NCBI GenBank assembly: GCA_037441565.1
Contig: JBBIRW010000003.1
Coordinates: forward strand, 62,001 to 126,000
Origin: JBBIRW01 sp037441565
GTDB lineage: Bacteria; Desulfobacterota; JBBIRW01
DNA length: 64,000 bases
Reading direction: 5' to 3'
A program made the position numbers and the translations under genes. Within the stretch, counting starts at the first letter, position 1. Every line of letters begins with the position of its first letter. Under the pieces are notes generated by a model. It made no database searches, was not told the DNA's origin, and saw nothing but the letters and a program-made list of their open reading frames with translations. This document shows positions 34,730 through 43,991 of this stretch, in pieces.

Positions 34730-35316
34730 CTCTTCTCTCCTTCAGGATGTATAACCGCCTTTACCCCATTTTCAAGGAACAACTTTTCCTCTTCAAGATC
34801 AAGTATCATCTTTCCGCCTTCACCTTTTACATCCCTTCCTGAAAAGGATATCTTTCCTGCTGATGCAATTTTCCTTTCCTTCTCACTGTATATAATTGCA
34901 TCCGTATCCATTGAATATCCATCGTTTGTCCTTACTCTGACCGCTCCCTTGAGCTCTATATCCCTTTTTGATATATCATATAAACCTCTCTCCCCCTTTA
35001 TTACGAAATCCCTTCCCTCCCTTGAGTAGAGGTTTAATGTTACGTCCTCAAATACAGCTACCCCCCTCTCTTTGAAATAGTTTGCAACAGCAGCCTTCAG
35101 TTCCCACTCCTTCCTGCCTTCTTTTATCTCGACATAGTTAATCCCCTCAATTCGAAAATCCGGTTTTTCAGTAACCATCGCCCCTTTTCTGGGCTCTCCC
35201 GCCATCTCCTTAAATCCCTCCCTCTTCCCCAGCATTGTATATGCTGTGATTCCTGCTAATAACAAGACAGAGGTCATCAGCAGATGCCTTCTACCAATCC
35301 TCATTATACCACCCAT
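34726..35316 (-). CDS. lptC: LPS export protein LptC
   Basis: Bitopic protein linking LptB2FG to LptA. One N-terminal membrane helix (about residues 10-27) is followed by a periplasmic jellyroll (DFRIEGINYVEIKEGRKEWEL, then repeats resembling LptA). 196 residues. Sequence conservation in this family is low, and the call leans on fold pattern and its place between kdsC and lptA. Confidence 0.88.
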   Translation of the reverse strand: MGGIMRIGRRHLLMTSVLLLAGITAYTMLGKREGFKEMAGEPRKGAMVTEKPDFRIEGINYVEIKEGRKEWELKAAVANYFKERGVAVFEDVTLNLYSREGRDFVIKGERGLYDISKRDIELKGAVRVRTNDGYSMDTDAIIYSEKERKIASAGKISFSGRDVKGEGGKMILDLEEEKLFLENGVKAVIHPEGEKR

Positions 35317-35325
35317 GCCAGCTGC

Positions 35326-35865
35326 CTAAATAAGATATTTTTTGACCACATCCTCCCACCTGCCCTGAGCCTTGAGAATAAACTCTATTACCTCCCTCAC
35401 AGCACCCCTTCCACCTTTTCTTTCGGTTATGTAGTGGGCAAATGCCTTTACTTCCTCCACGCTATCCCTTACTGCAACAGCGAAACCAACCCTCTTCATT
35501 ACAGGTATATCTGTAAGATCGTCTCCAATAAATGCAACTTTCTCCGCATCGATCCCCTTTTCTCTGATGATTCTTTCAAGAAGTTCTGATTTGTTGTGTA
35601 TCCCCTGATAAACATCCTTAATTCCAAGTTCCATTGCCCTTGATGTTACAACATTGGATTCACGACCAGTTATTATGATCACATCAAGTCCTGCCCTCAT
35701 GAATAACTTAATCCCGTGTCCATCCTTTACATCAAAAAATTTTGACTCCACACCTTTGCTATCAATTATTATCCTTCCATCGGTCATAACGCCATCAACA
35801 TCAAGAACAAGAAGTCTTACCTTCCTTGCCCTTGATTCTAATTCAATACCCCCTTTATCCATCAT
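35326..35865 (-). CDS. kdsC: 3-deoxy-D-manno-octulosonate-8-phosphate phosphatase
   Basis: HAD-type phosphatase releasing Kdo from Kdo-8-P. The catalytic aspartates are in LVLDVDGVMTDG; the remaining HAD motifs are IIITGRES, and GDDLTDIPVM near residue 118. The 179-residue, cap-less form is that of the tetrameric KdsC family. It overlaps kdsD by 4 bp and is followed by lptC. Confidence 0.95.
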   Translation of the reverse strand: MMDKGGIELESRARKVRLLVLDVDGVMTDGRIIIDSKGVESKFFDVKDGHGIKLFMRAGLDVIIITGRESNVVTSRAMELGIKDVYQGIHNKSELLERIIREKGIDAEKVAFIGDDLTDIPVMKRVGFAVAVRDSVEEVKAFAHYITERKGGRGAVREVIEFILKAQGRWEDVVKKYLI

Positions 35866-36839
35866 ACAACACCCGATCTCAGAATATCATGAAGATGCAA
35901 TATACCGATGGGTTTTTTATCCCCCTCCTTTTCAAATACGAAAAGCGCTGTTATCTTAAAATATTCCATCCTGTTCAGTGCCTTTGTAACGAGGGCGTCC
36001 TTCTCTATTCCCTTCGGATTCCTTGTCATAACCTCAGATGCCTTCCTGTACCAGAGATCATCGCTCTTCTCAAGGGCCCTTCTCAAATCACCATCTGTTA
36101 TGCATCCAACAAGATTCCCTTCATCATCAACAACACCGGTAATACCAAAACCTTTTGATGTTATCTCAAATATCGCCTCCTTCATTATGGTCTCAGCCCT
36201 GACAAGCGGGATCCTGTCTGACCCATGCATTATATCCTCGACCCTCAGTAGAAGTCTTTTTCCTATAGCCCCTGCAGGATGGATCAGTGCAAAATCCTCC
36301 TCTTTAAAACCCCTCATCTCAAGCAGTGCAATTGCCAGTGCATCACCAAGTGCAAGTGATGCCGTTGTTGATGCAGTTGGTGCAAGCCCCATAGGACATG
36401 CCTCTTCCTTAACACCCGCATCAATTACCACATCAGCAGCCTTTCCCAGTGTTGAGTTGGGGTTTCCCGTTATGGCTATAAGTTTATTACCCATCCTCCT
36501 GATAATGGGCAGGATCTTCATAACCTCATCCGTCTCGCCACTGTTTGATATGGCAATCACAAGATCCTCTTTTGATATCATTCCGAGATCACCGTGGACA
36601 CCTTCCGCGGGATGAAGGAAGAATGCGGGAGTTCCTGTGCTTGCAAGGGTTGACGCAATCTTCTTACCTACAATTCCCGACTTCCCCATGCCTGTAATAA
36701 CAATCCTGCCTCTGCATTTAAAAAGAAGCTCAACAGCCTTTGCAAAGTTGCTGTTGAGCTTACTGCAGACACTCTCAATCCCCTCTATCTCGATCCTCAA
36801 CACTTTCTTTGCTATCTCCAGTATCCTCTGTTCATCCAT
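35862..36839 (-). CDS. kdsD: D-arabinose-5-phosphate isomerase
   Basis: Converts ribulose-5-P to arabinose-5-P for Kdo synthesis. An N-terminal SIS sugar-isomerase domain (VITGMGKSGIVGKK, AEGVHGDLG, SNSGETDE) is followed by two CBS domains. From the ATG at 36839 it has 325 residues, close to E. coli KdsD; GAGAGG lies 8 nt upstream. A TTG at 36869 would extend it into kdsA without family support. Confidence 0.95.
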   Translation of the reverse strand: MDEQRILEIAKKVLRIEIEGIESVCSKLNSNFAKAVELLFKCRGRIVITGMGKSGIVGKKIASTLASTGTPAFFLHPAEGVHGDLGMISKEDLVIAISNSGETDEVMKILPIIRRMGNKLIAITGNPNSTLGKAADVVIDAGVKEEACPMGLAPTASTTASLALGDALAIALLEMRGFKEEDFALIHPAGAIGKRLLLRVEDIMHGSDRIPLVRAETIMKEAIFEITSKGFGITGVVDDEGNLVGCITDGDLRRALEKSDDLWYRKASEVMTRNPKGIEKDALVTKALNRMEYFKITALFVFEKEGDKKPIGILHLHDILRSGVV

Positions 36840-37683
36840 CCCTTTCGCCTCTCTTAACAATAGAGTCAATCTTTATAATAACCTCAAGCAGCTCTGGAAG
36901 CAGATGAAGAGGAAGGGAGTTCGGCCCATCAGAAAGCGCCCTTCCAGGATCCTCATGAACTTCAACAAATAATCCATCAACCCCAGCAGCAACAGCAGCT
37001 CTTGCAAGATAAGGAACCATTCCACTCTCTCCTCCGGATGATGAACCCAATCCACCAGGCCTCTGTGCACTATGGGTTGCATCGTATATAACGGGATAGC
37101 CGAAGGATCTCATTAAAGGCAACGCCCTTATATCCGTAACTAAATTATTATATCCGAAGCAGTAACCCCTTTCTGTAATCATTATTGATTCATTACCTGT
37201 CGAAATTGCCTTTTCGATTATATGGATAACATCATGAGGTGCGATAAACTGCCCTTTCTTAATATTAATGGGTTTACCTGTTCTTGCTACCTCAACTATA
37301 AGATCCGTCTGTCTGCAGAGGAATGCCGGTATCTGAAGCACATCAAGTACTTCTGATGCAGGTTCAATCTCCTCAAACCTGTGTACATCCGAAAGTACCG
37401 GAATTTCAAGGCTGGCTTTGATCCCCTTCAAGATCTCAAGCCCCCTTTTCAGACCCGGTCCCCTGAATGACTTTATGGATGTCCTGTTTGCCTTGTCATA
37501 GGATGCCTTAAAGATAATAGGGATCCCAAGTTGCCCCGTTATCGTTTTTAGTGAGCGTGCTATCCTTGTTGTTGTATCTTCATCCTCAATGACACATGGA
37601 CCTGCAATGAGGATAATGGGTTTTCCATAACCTATACTGATCCCCGATACATCTACAACCCTTTTCCTTTTTGGAGGCATCAT
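36832..37683 (-). CDS. kdsA: Kdo-8-phosphate synthase
   Basis: Condenses PEP with arabinose-5-phosphate. About 283 residues as a single barrel, with IAGPCVIE, KASYDKANRTS, SFRGPG and the C-terminal FVEVHEDP. Class I (metal-free) and class II (metal-dependent) enzymes differ at one position: AGPCVIE carries the Cys expected of the metal-dependent class. ATG at 37683 follows GGA; a TTG at 37695 is less likely. It starts 16 bp after pyrG ends. Confidence 0.95.
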   Translation of the reverse strand: MMPPKRKRVVDVSGISIGYGKPIILIAGPCVIEDEDTTTRIARSLKTITGQLGIPIIFKASYDKANRTSIKSFRGPGLKRGLEILKGIKASLEIPVLSDVHRFEEIEPASEVLDVLQIPAFLCRQTDLIVEVARTGKPINIKKGQFIAPHDVIHIIEKAISTGNESIMITERGYCFGYNNLVTDIRALPLMRSFGYPVIYDATHSAQRPGGLGSSSGGESGMVPYLARAAVAAGVDGLFVEVHEDPGRALSDGPNSLPLHLLPELLEVIIKIDSIVKRGERDG

Positions 37684-37699
37684 TCCCTTTTCCAAATAA

Positions 37700-39307
37700 T
37701 CAGCTCCTTGAGCTCTTGTATTTCAGAGATGCCTTTATAAATTCAATGAAAAGCGGGTGTGGCTCCATAGGTTTTGATTTAAATTCTGGATGGAACTGAC
37801 ATCCAATGAACCAGGGGTGATCTCTGAGCTCAATAATCTCAACCAATTTTGAATCAGGACTGAGTCCACTCATAACCATCCCTTTCTGCTCCAAGATATC
37901 CCTGAATAAGTTATTTACCTCATACCTGTGGCGGTGCCTTTCGCTTATCTCCCTCCTCCCATAAATTCTGCTTGCAAGGGACCCCTCCGCAAGGATCGAT
38001 GGATAGGAACCCAGTCTCATTGACCCGCCCTTTTGTTTTACACTCTTCTGGTCCTCCATGAGATCTATAACAGGATAGGGTGTGTTCTCATCAAATTCCC
38101 TGCTATTAGCCTCCTTGTAGCCAACTACATTCCTCGCAAACTCAACAACGGCAAGTTGCATTCCCAGACATATACCAAGGTATGGTATCTTCATCTTCCT
38201 CGCATATGTAATTGTCTTTATCTTTCCCTCAATCCCCCTGCTTCCAAATCCGCCTGGAACAAGGATTCCATCCACATCCCACAGGAATTCGTCTGGCTCC
38301 CTTTTTTCAATCTCTTCTGAATCAACATACCTTATGTTAACCCTGCAGTCATTTGCAAGACCACCATGGATAAGTGCTTCATGAAGGCTTTTGTATGAAT
38401 CCTTAAGGTGAACATACTTTCCAACCAGTGCTATTGTGCATTCAGTTTTTGGATAATAATATTTGTGTACAATCTTTTTCCACTCATCAAGAACAGGTGA
38501 TCTGGTCCATATATTGAGCATCTCTACCACTCTTTCATCCAGATTCTCCTGATGAAAAACAAGCGGAATCTCATATATGCATTCCACATCCTTTGCAGTT
38601 ATAACAGATTCTGGCTCCACATTACAGAAAAGTGCTATCTTTTCTTTAACATCCTTACTGAGAAATCTGTCTGTCCTGCAGAGTATAATATCAGGTTGAA
38701 TACCTATCTGTCTTAACTCTTTGACGCTGTGCTGTGTCGGCTTTGTTTTGAGCTCTCCCGCACTTTTAAGGTATGGAACGAGGGTCAGATGTATATAAAG
38801 TGTGTTTTCCTTTCCCATATCAGCCCTGAACTGCCTGATTGCTTCAAGAAATGGGAGACTCTCAATATCACCAACTGTTCCCCCAATCTCAACTATTGCA
38901 AGATCAACCGATTCAGCAACCTGTTTAATCCTGTTTTTTATCTCATCTGTTATATGAGGTATTACCTGAACTGTAACACCGAGATAATCACCTCTTCTTT
39001 CTTTACTTATAACTGCATCGTAGATCTGTCCTGTTGTTACATTGTTCTTCCTTCCAAGCTTTGCATGGGTGAATCGCTCATAATGACCAAGGTCAAGGTC
39101 TGTTTCTGTTCCATCATCTGTAACATAAACTTCACCATGCTGGTAGGGGTTCATGGTGCCAGGATCAACATTTATGTAAGGATCAAGCTTCTGCAGTGTT
39201 ATGGTAAGCCCCCTGCTTTCTAAAAGGGCACCTATGGATGCAGCCGCAACACCCTTACCAAGGGAGGAAACAACCCCTCCTGTTATGAAAATGAACTTTT
39301 TCTTCAA
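37700..39307 (-). CDS. pyrG: CTP synthase
   Basis: Aminates UTP to CTP with glutamine. The N-terminal synthetase domain has GGVVSSLGKGVAAAS and QKLDPYINVDPGTMNP; the C-terminal glutaminase has the nucleophile in GICLGMQLAVVEFARN and His-Glu in CQFHPEF. 535 residues, full length. It overlaps kdsB by 4 bp, a logical pairing because KdsB consumes CTP. Confidence 0.98.
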   Translation of the reverse strand: MKKKFIFITGGVVSSLGKGVAAASIGALLESRGLTITLQKLDPYINVDPGTMNPYQHGEVYVTDDGTETDLDLGHYERFTHAKLGRKNNVTTGQIYDAVISKERRGDYLGVTVQVIPHITDEIKNRIKQVAESVDLAIVEIGGTVGDIESLPFLEAIRQFRADMGKENTLYIHLTLVPYLKSAGELKTKPTQHSVKELRQIGIQPDIILCRTDRFLSKDVKEKIALFCNVEPESVITAKDVECIYEIPLVFHQENLDERVVEMLNIWTRSPVLDEWKKIVHKYYYPKTECTIALVGKYVHLKDSYKSLHEALIHGGLANDCRVNIRYVDSEEIEKREPDEFLWDVDGILVPGGFGSRGIEGKIKTITYARKMKIPYLGICLGMQLAVVEFARNVVGYKEANSREFDENTPYPVIDLMEDQKSVKQKGGSMRLGSYPSILAEGSLASRIYGRREISERHRHRYEVNNLFRDILEQKGMVMSGLSPDSKLVEIIELRDHPWFIGCQFHPEFKSKPMEPHPLFIEFIKASLKYKSSRS

Positions 39308-40071
39308 AGTCCTCCCATCCTTTCTCTAATTATGGATCTGACCTTCTCAAGATCCTCAGGTGTATCAATTCCAGATGTCTCACATTCCGTCTCCATTACC
39401 TTTATCCTGTATCCGTTCTCAAGCGCCCTCAGTTGCTCCAGTTTCTCGATCCTCTCAAGAGGGGATTCCATGAGATCCTTCCATTTTAAAAGAAAATCCC
39501 TTCTGTAACCATATATTCCGATATGCTTGAACCAGACCCTCCTGTATGAATTGAATTGATCCGAGAGACTGCTCAATCCATTGCGAAGATAAGGGATCGG
39601 CGACCTTGAAAAATAGAGTGCGTATCCGTGGCAGTCGGTAACCACTTTAACTGTATTGGGATCTATCAATTCGGAATAATCACTGAGCCCTGTTTTTAAT
39701 GTTGTTATCGAAAAGTCCGCGGAATATTTAAACGGATTTATAACTTGATCCACCATCTGAGGCTCTATCAAAGGTTCATCGCCCTGAACATTAATAAATA
39801 TCTCATAGTCAATCCTCTCCGCAACCTCCGCAATCCTCTCAGTCCCTGATCTATGGTAGGGAGACGTCATAATAGCCTTGCCTCCAAATCCTTCAACCAC
39901 CTTTTTAACCCTCTCATCATCAGTGGCAACAATGACAGCCTCTATATTCTTGCATCTGGACGCACCTTCATAAACCCACTGTATTACGGGTTTGCCTTCG
40001 AGATCTGCGATGACTTTCCCGGGAAATCTCTCTGATGCAAATCTTGCAGGTATCACTACTATAGCCCTCAT
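39304..40071 (-). CDS. kdsB: CMP-Kdo synthetase
   Basis: Activates Kdo with CTP for addition to lipid A. The 255-residue protein has the nucleotidyltransferase N-terminus VVIPARFASERFPGKVIADLEGKP split over residues 4-27, then VQGDEPLI and YFSRSPIPY. It is the first gene after a strong promoter at 40126-40154 and overlaps pyrG by 4 bp. Confidence 0.96.
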   Translation of the reverse strand: MRAIVVIPARFASERFPGKVIADLEGKPVIQWVYEGASRCKNIEAVIVATDDERVKKVVEGFGGKAIMTSPYHRSGTERIAEVAERIDYEIFINVQGDEPLIEPQMVDQVINPFKYSADFSITTLKTGLSDYSELIDPNTVKVVTDCHGYALYFSRSPIPYLRNGLSSLSDQFNSYRRVWFKHIGIYGYRRDFLLKWKDLMESPLERIEKLEQLRALENGYRIKVMETECETSGIDTPEDLEKVRSIIRERMGGL

Positions 40072-40125
40072 GAACCATCCTTCCCGGGACTAAAGAGCAG
40101 AGGTAATGATCTTTAAATCACTTCT

Positions 40126-40154
40126 TTTATACAAAAGGGAAGATAAGGTGTCAA
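40126..40154 (-). promoter_or_regulatory. Sigma-70-type promoter for the kdsB-to-ptsI operon
   Basis: On the minus strand TTGACA (40154-40149) and TATAAA (40131-40126) are spaced by exactly 17 bp, 6/6 and 5/6 matches. The leader to kdsB is about 50 nt. It lies in the 104 bp gap after argC, the only sizeable gap here. Confidence 0.75.
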
Positions 40155-40175
40155 GGCAAAGGGCTAATGAGAAGT

Positions 40176-41234
40176 TCATGGAAAGAGGGGGGGTGTAGTA
40201 AGGGCTGTTCTTTCTGGAAGCCCCAGCATAATATTCATGCATTGAACAGCCTGCCCCGATGCACCCTTTCCAAGATTATCAATTGCAGAAATTATTATCA
40301 GCCTGTTTGAGTGCTCTTCGGCAAAAATGGAGATGTCGCAGTAGTTGGAACCTTTTATGTGCTGAGTGGCTGGCATAGTTCCTGATGGAAGGATCCTAAT
40401 AAAAGGTGAATCTGCGTAAAATCCTTTGTAGAGGGCTTCTAACTCATCGGCAGAAAACTTCTTTTTTAATCTGCAGTAGATAGTGCAAATAATCCCCCTG
40501 CTCATAGGAATAAGATGGGGACAGAAAAGAACCTTTATATCTCTCTCGGCGATATGGCTTAAGACCTCCTCCATCTCAGGCATATGTCTGTGCGATCCAA
40601 CCTTGTAAGGTCTCATACCATCGTTTACCTCAGCATAAAGCATCTCGAGGGTCACCGCCCTCCCCCCACCTGTTACACCGGATTTAGCATCAATTATAAT
40701 ATCATCAGGGAATATAAGATCATTCTTGACAGCAGGGGCAAGGGCAAGGATAGAACCCGTGGGATAACATCCAGGGATGCTTACAAGGATTGCGTCCTTT
40801 ATCTTATCCCTGAAAATTTCAGGAAGGCCATAAACAGCAATATTGAGAAGTTCAGGTGATGTATGCTTCTTATACCACTTCTCGTAAAGAGCCACATCCT
40901 TAAATCTATAATCTGCACTTAGATCGATAACCCTAATGCCCTTTTTAATAATGGATGGGACAAATTCCATTGAATGACCGTGGGGAAGGCAGGAGTAAAT
41001 GATATCAAATTCCTTGTTCAGAAATTCCTCTGAAAGCTTCTCACAAAAAAGCTCTACATCCCCGCGCAATGAGGGAACTACTTCAGAAAGAATCCTGCCA
41101 GCGAACTGTTGTGATGTTACACCTGAAATCTCAATAAATGGGTGGACGGTTAGGATTCTTATAAGCTCTATACCTGTATATCCTGTTGAACCAAGAATTC
41201 CAACCCTGTATTTCTCTTTCCTGCACTCTTGCAT
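40176..41234 (-). CDS. argC: N-acetyl-gamma-glutamyl-phosphate reductase
   Basis: NADPH-dependent third step of arginine synthesis. The 352-residue protein has the Rossmann start GILGSTGYTGIELIR, catalytic Cys in SIPGCYPTGS and the DNLGKGASGQAVQ tail. It starts 12 bp after rpsI. argJ, next gene but one in function, is at the far right edge of the window, so arginine genes are scattered. Confidence 0.96.
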   Translation of the reverse strand: MQECRKEKYRVGILGSTGYTGIELIRILTVHPFIEISGVTSQQFAGRILSEVVPSLRGDVELFCEKLSEEFLNKEFDIIYSCLPHGHSMEFVPSIIKKGIRVIDLSADYRFKDVALYEKWYKKHTSPELLNIAVYGLPEIFRDKIKDAILVSIPGCYPTGSILALAPAVKNDLIFPDDIIIDAKSGVTGGGRAVTLEMLYAEVNDGMRPYKVGSHRHMPEMEEVLSHIAERDIKVLFCPHLIPMSRGIICTIYCRLKKKFSADELEALYKGFYADSPFIRILPSGTMPATQHIKGSNYCDISIFAEEHSNRLIIISAIDNLGKGASGQAVQCMNIMLGLPERTALTTPPLFP

Positions 41235-41246
41235 CTAATGGTAGAT

Positions 41247-41639
41247 TTATCTCTTAGAATACTGGAATCTTTTCCTTGCACCCGGCCTTCCGTATTTCTT
41301 CCTTTCCTTCTCCCTGGCATCACGTGTAAGAAGACCGTGCTTTTTCAAGGGGGCCTTGTACTCCTCATTTATTTGAATAAGTGCCCTTGCAATACCATAT
41401 CTTAGTGCGTCAGCCTGGGCTGATATGCCACCGCCCCTTGCATTTGCATAAATATCGAATTTCCCGCTACAGCCTGCTATTTCAAGAGGCTCCTTTATCG
41501 AGATCCTCAATGTCTCCCGGGGAAAGTATTCCTCAAAGGGCCTGTCATTTACAATTATCTTGCCCGTCCCTTCCCTCATCCAGATCCTTGCAACTGCAGT
41601 TTTTCTCTTTCCTACACCAGAGTAATTCTTTATTGCCAT
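41247..41639 (-). CDS. rpsI: Ribosomal protein S9
   Basis: Small-subunit protein whose C-terminal tail reaches the P-site tRNA. 130 residues, with GVGKRKTAVARIWM at the start and the conserved basic end KRFQYSKR. It follows rplM by 18 bp, the usual L13-S9 pair. Confidence 0.98.
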   Translation of the reverse strand: MAIKNYSGVGKRKTAVARIWMREGTGKIIVNDRPFEEYFPRETLRISIKEPLEIAGCSGKFDIYANARGGGISAQADALRYGIARALIQINEEYKAPLKKHGLLTRDAREKERKKYGRPGARKRFQYSKR

Positions 41640-41657
41640 ATTACCTCCACTGATCGA

Positions 41658-42107
41658 TTAGTGAAATTTTGATACATCAAGAGGCTCAGGATTCTGTGCC
41701 CTGTGGGGGTGATCAGGACCCCTGTAAACCTTGAGCTTCTTTATCATCTTCCTTCCAAGTCTACCCTTCGGGATCATCCCCCAGACTGCCTCCTCAATCA
41801 TCTTCTCGGGCTTTTCAGCAAGCATCTTCTTTGCACTTATCATTTTAAGACCACCAGGATAACCGCTGTGGTAGTAATAGATTTTGTCCTCGAGCTTCTC
41901 ACCTGTAAGCTTGACCTTCTCTGCATTTATGACCACTACAAAATCTCCTGTATCAACATGGGGTGTAAAGATGGGCTTGTGCTTCCCTCTTATGATCCTT
42001 GCTATGACCGATGCGAGTCTTCCCAGGACCTGCCCTTCTGCATCAATAAGGTACCATTTCCTCTCCACATCCTCCTTCCTTGCCATATAGCTCTTCATTG
42101 GATTCAT
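41658..42107 (-). CDS. rplM: Ribosomal protein L13
   Basis: Large-subunit assembly protein. The 149 residues include KWYLIDAEGQVLGRLAS, YYHSGYPGGLK and the C-terminal VYRGPDHPHRAQNP. AGGAG stands 5 nt before the ATG. Paired with rpsI, behind a candidate promoter at 42137-42164. Confidence 0.98.
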   Translation of the reverse strand: MNPMKSYMARKEDVERKWYLIDAEGQVLGRLASVIARIIRGKHKPIFTPHVDTGDFVVVINAEKVKLTGEKLEDKIYYYHSGYPGGLKMISAKKMLAEKPEKMIEEAVWGMIPKGRLGRKMIKKLKVYRGPDHPHRAQNPEPLDVSKFH

Positions 42108-42136
42108 CCTCGCTCCTATTAAAGTTTAATCATTAT

Positions 42137-42164
42137 AATTTATTCTATTTTTCAAAAAAGTCAA
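42137..42164 (-). promoter_or_regulatory. Candidate promoter for rplM-rpsI
   Basis: TTGACT (42164-42159) and TAAATT (42142-42137) are 16 bp apart on the minus strand, 5/6 and 4/6 matches. A perfect TATAAT at 42137-42132 is also present but 21 bp from the -35 box. It lies about 30 nt before rplM. Confidence 0.48.
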
Positions 42165-42190
42165 CCCTTCCCCTCTTGCGGGGAGAAGAT

Positions 42191-42943
42191 TTAATACTTC
42201 ACCTCCTTTAGAAACAGACCTCTTGCTGGGGCTGTTGGTCCTGCAAGACGTCTTTCCTTTTTCCTCAGAAGAAGGGAGAATCGATCAATATCCATCCTCC
42301 CCCTTCCAACTTCAACAAGGGTACCCACGATAACCCTTACCATCTGCTTTAAAAAACCATCAGCCTCTATCTCAAAAAGGAGAAATCCGCTTTTTTTCTG
42401 TATGAGTTCAGCCCTGTATATTGTTCTAACAGTGGATAAACTGCTTCTACCAGTATTTGTAAATGAGGAGAAATCATGCGTTCCTCTCAGAAGATCCGAT
42501 GCCTTCTTCATCAGATCAATGTCCAGGCTCCACCTTACCCACCAGGAATACCTTCTCCATATCGGGGATGGAAAATCACGATGGAGTATAACGTATAAGT
42601 AAACCTTTCTCTTTGCATCCTTCCTTGCATGAAATTCAGGAGGAACCTCCTCAGCAGCAGCAATTACAATATCTTCAGGAAGATGTGCATTTATCGCTCT
42701 TTTTAATTCATGGGGTGTCAATGCCGATTTTGTGTAGAAGTTTGCTACCTGTGCTATTGCATGAACACCTGCATCCGTCCTTCCAGCCCCGTGAATGTGG
42801 ATATCTTCCCCTGTTATTTTCCTTATCGCATCTTCTAGAACCCCTTGAATTGTGGGAAGGTTTCTCTGCCTCTGCCATCCTGCATAATCCGTTCCATCAT
42901 ACTGGATAAGGAGCCTGATATTTTTCAGTCCCTTTTCCCTCAC
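42191..42943 (-). CDS. truA: tRNA pseudouridine(38-40) synthase
   Basis: Modifies uridines 38-40 of tRNA anticodon arms. The 250-residue protein has the catalytic Asp in GAGRTDAGVHAIAQ and the C-terminal FLKQMVRVIVGTLVEVG. It overlaps asd by 4 bp and is followed by rplM-rpsI, a familiar order. Confidence 0.97.
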   Translation of the reverse strand: MREKGLKNIRLLIQYDGTDYAGWQRQRNLPTIQGVLEDAIRKITGEDIHIHGAGRTDAGVHAIAQVANFYTKSALTPHELKRAINAHLPEDIVIAAAEEVPPEFHARKDAKRKVYLYVILHRDFPSPIWRRYSWWVRWSLDIDLMKKASDLLRGTHDFSSFTNTGRSSLSTVRTIYRAELIQKKSGFLLFEIEADGFLKQMVRVIVGTLVEVGRGRMDIDRFSLLLRKKERRLAGPTAPARGLFLKEVKY

Positions 42944-43965
42944 AGATAATTTTCGATCAGTATCTCTGCAATCTGAACTGCATTTGTTGCTGCACCTTTT
43001 CTCAGATTGTCAGCAACAATCCAGAGATTTATCCCGTTTGCAATGGAAAAGTCCTCCCTTATCCTTCCCACATATGTGAGGTCCTGACCTGCAACGGTTA
43101 TATTCATCGGATACTCATTCCTCTTAGGATCATCAACAACCTTAACACCGGGCGCCTTTGAGAGTATCTCCCTTACTTCTCCAGGGGTAAGCTTCCTCTC
43201 TGTCTCTATATTCACAGATTCACAGTGACAGTAAAATGTTGGTATCCTCACTGTTGTTGCTGTAACATTTATACTTTCGTCCTCCATGATCTTCTTTGTT
43301 TCCAGTATCATCTTCATCTCTTCCTTCGTATATCCATTGTCCAAGAAAACGTCTATGTGTGGAATGCAGTTGAATGCAATCTGATGGGGAAATACCTCAA
43401 TATTTATATCCTTCCCATTAATCAGAGATACTGTTTGCTGAAAGAGTTCATCCATAGCCTCCTTCCCAGCGCCAGATGTGGACTGATATGTGGAAACAAC
43501 AACCCTCCTTATCCTCGCAACATCGTGTATAGGCTTTAGCACCACAACCATCTGTATTGTTGAGCAATTGGGATTTGCTATTATCCCCTTTTTTGTATAA
43601 TGGGCTATCGCATGCGGATTAACCTCAGGAACAACAAGGGGAACATCAGGATCCATGCGGAAGTAGGATGTGTTGTCTATAACAACAGCACCTCTTGCTG
43701 CAGCCTCAGGTGCAAATCGTGCACTTACAGATCCACCAGCTGAAAAAAGTGCTATATCCACACCGTTGAAGGCATCTTCTCTTAAGAGCTCAACCCTTAC
43801 CTCACTCCCCATAAACTCAACCCTTGACCCTTCAGACCTTTCCGATGCAAGGGGAACGATCCTGTTTACGGGAAAGTTTCTCTCTTCAAGAACCTTCAGC
43901 ATCTCCTTTCCAACAGCACCTGTTGCCCCAACAACAGCAACATTGTATTTCTTCTTTTTACCCAT
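42940..43965 (-). CDS. asd: Aspartate-semialdehyde dehydrogenase
   Basis: Reduces aspartyl phosphate to the semialdehyde, the branch point to lysine/diaminopimelate, methionine and threonine. 341 residues, with VVGATGAVGKEML and the active-site Cys in ANPNCSTIQ; the second catalytic signature STYQSTSGAGKEAMDEL is also present. It follows leuB by 26 bp and overlaps truA by 4 bp. Confidence 0.97.
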   Translation of the reverse strand: MGKKKKYNVAVVGATGAVGKEMLKVLEERNFPVNRIVPLASERSEGSRVEFMGSEVRVELLREDAFNGVDIALFSAGGSVSARFAPEAAARGAVVIDNTSYFRMDPDVPLVVPEVNPHAIAHYTKKGIIANPNCSTIQMVVVLKPIHDVARIRRVVVSTYQSTSGAGKEAMDELFQQTVSLINGKDINIEVFPHQIAFNCIPHIDVFLDNGYTKEEMKMILETKKIMEDESINVTATTVRIPTFYCHCESVNIETERKLTPGEVREILSKAPGVKVVDDPKRNEYPMNITVAGQDLTYVGRIREDFSIANGINLWIVADNLRKGAATNAVQIAEILIENYL

Positions 43966-43991
43966 TTGTTAACAGCCCTCCTTCCTATTCT

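Noticed and set aside
42169..42184. Stem TCCCC/GGGGA with a 6-nt loop after truA, considered as a terminator
   Set aside because: The T-run on the minus strand begins about 10 nt after the stem, too far for a standard intrinsic terminator; it could at most pause transcription.
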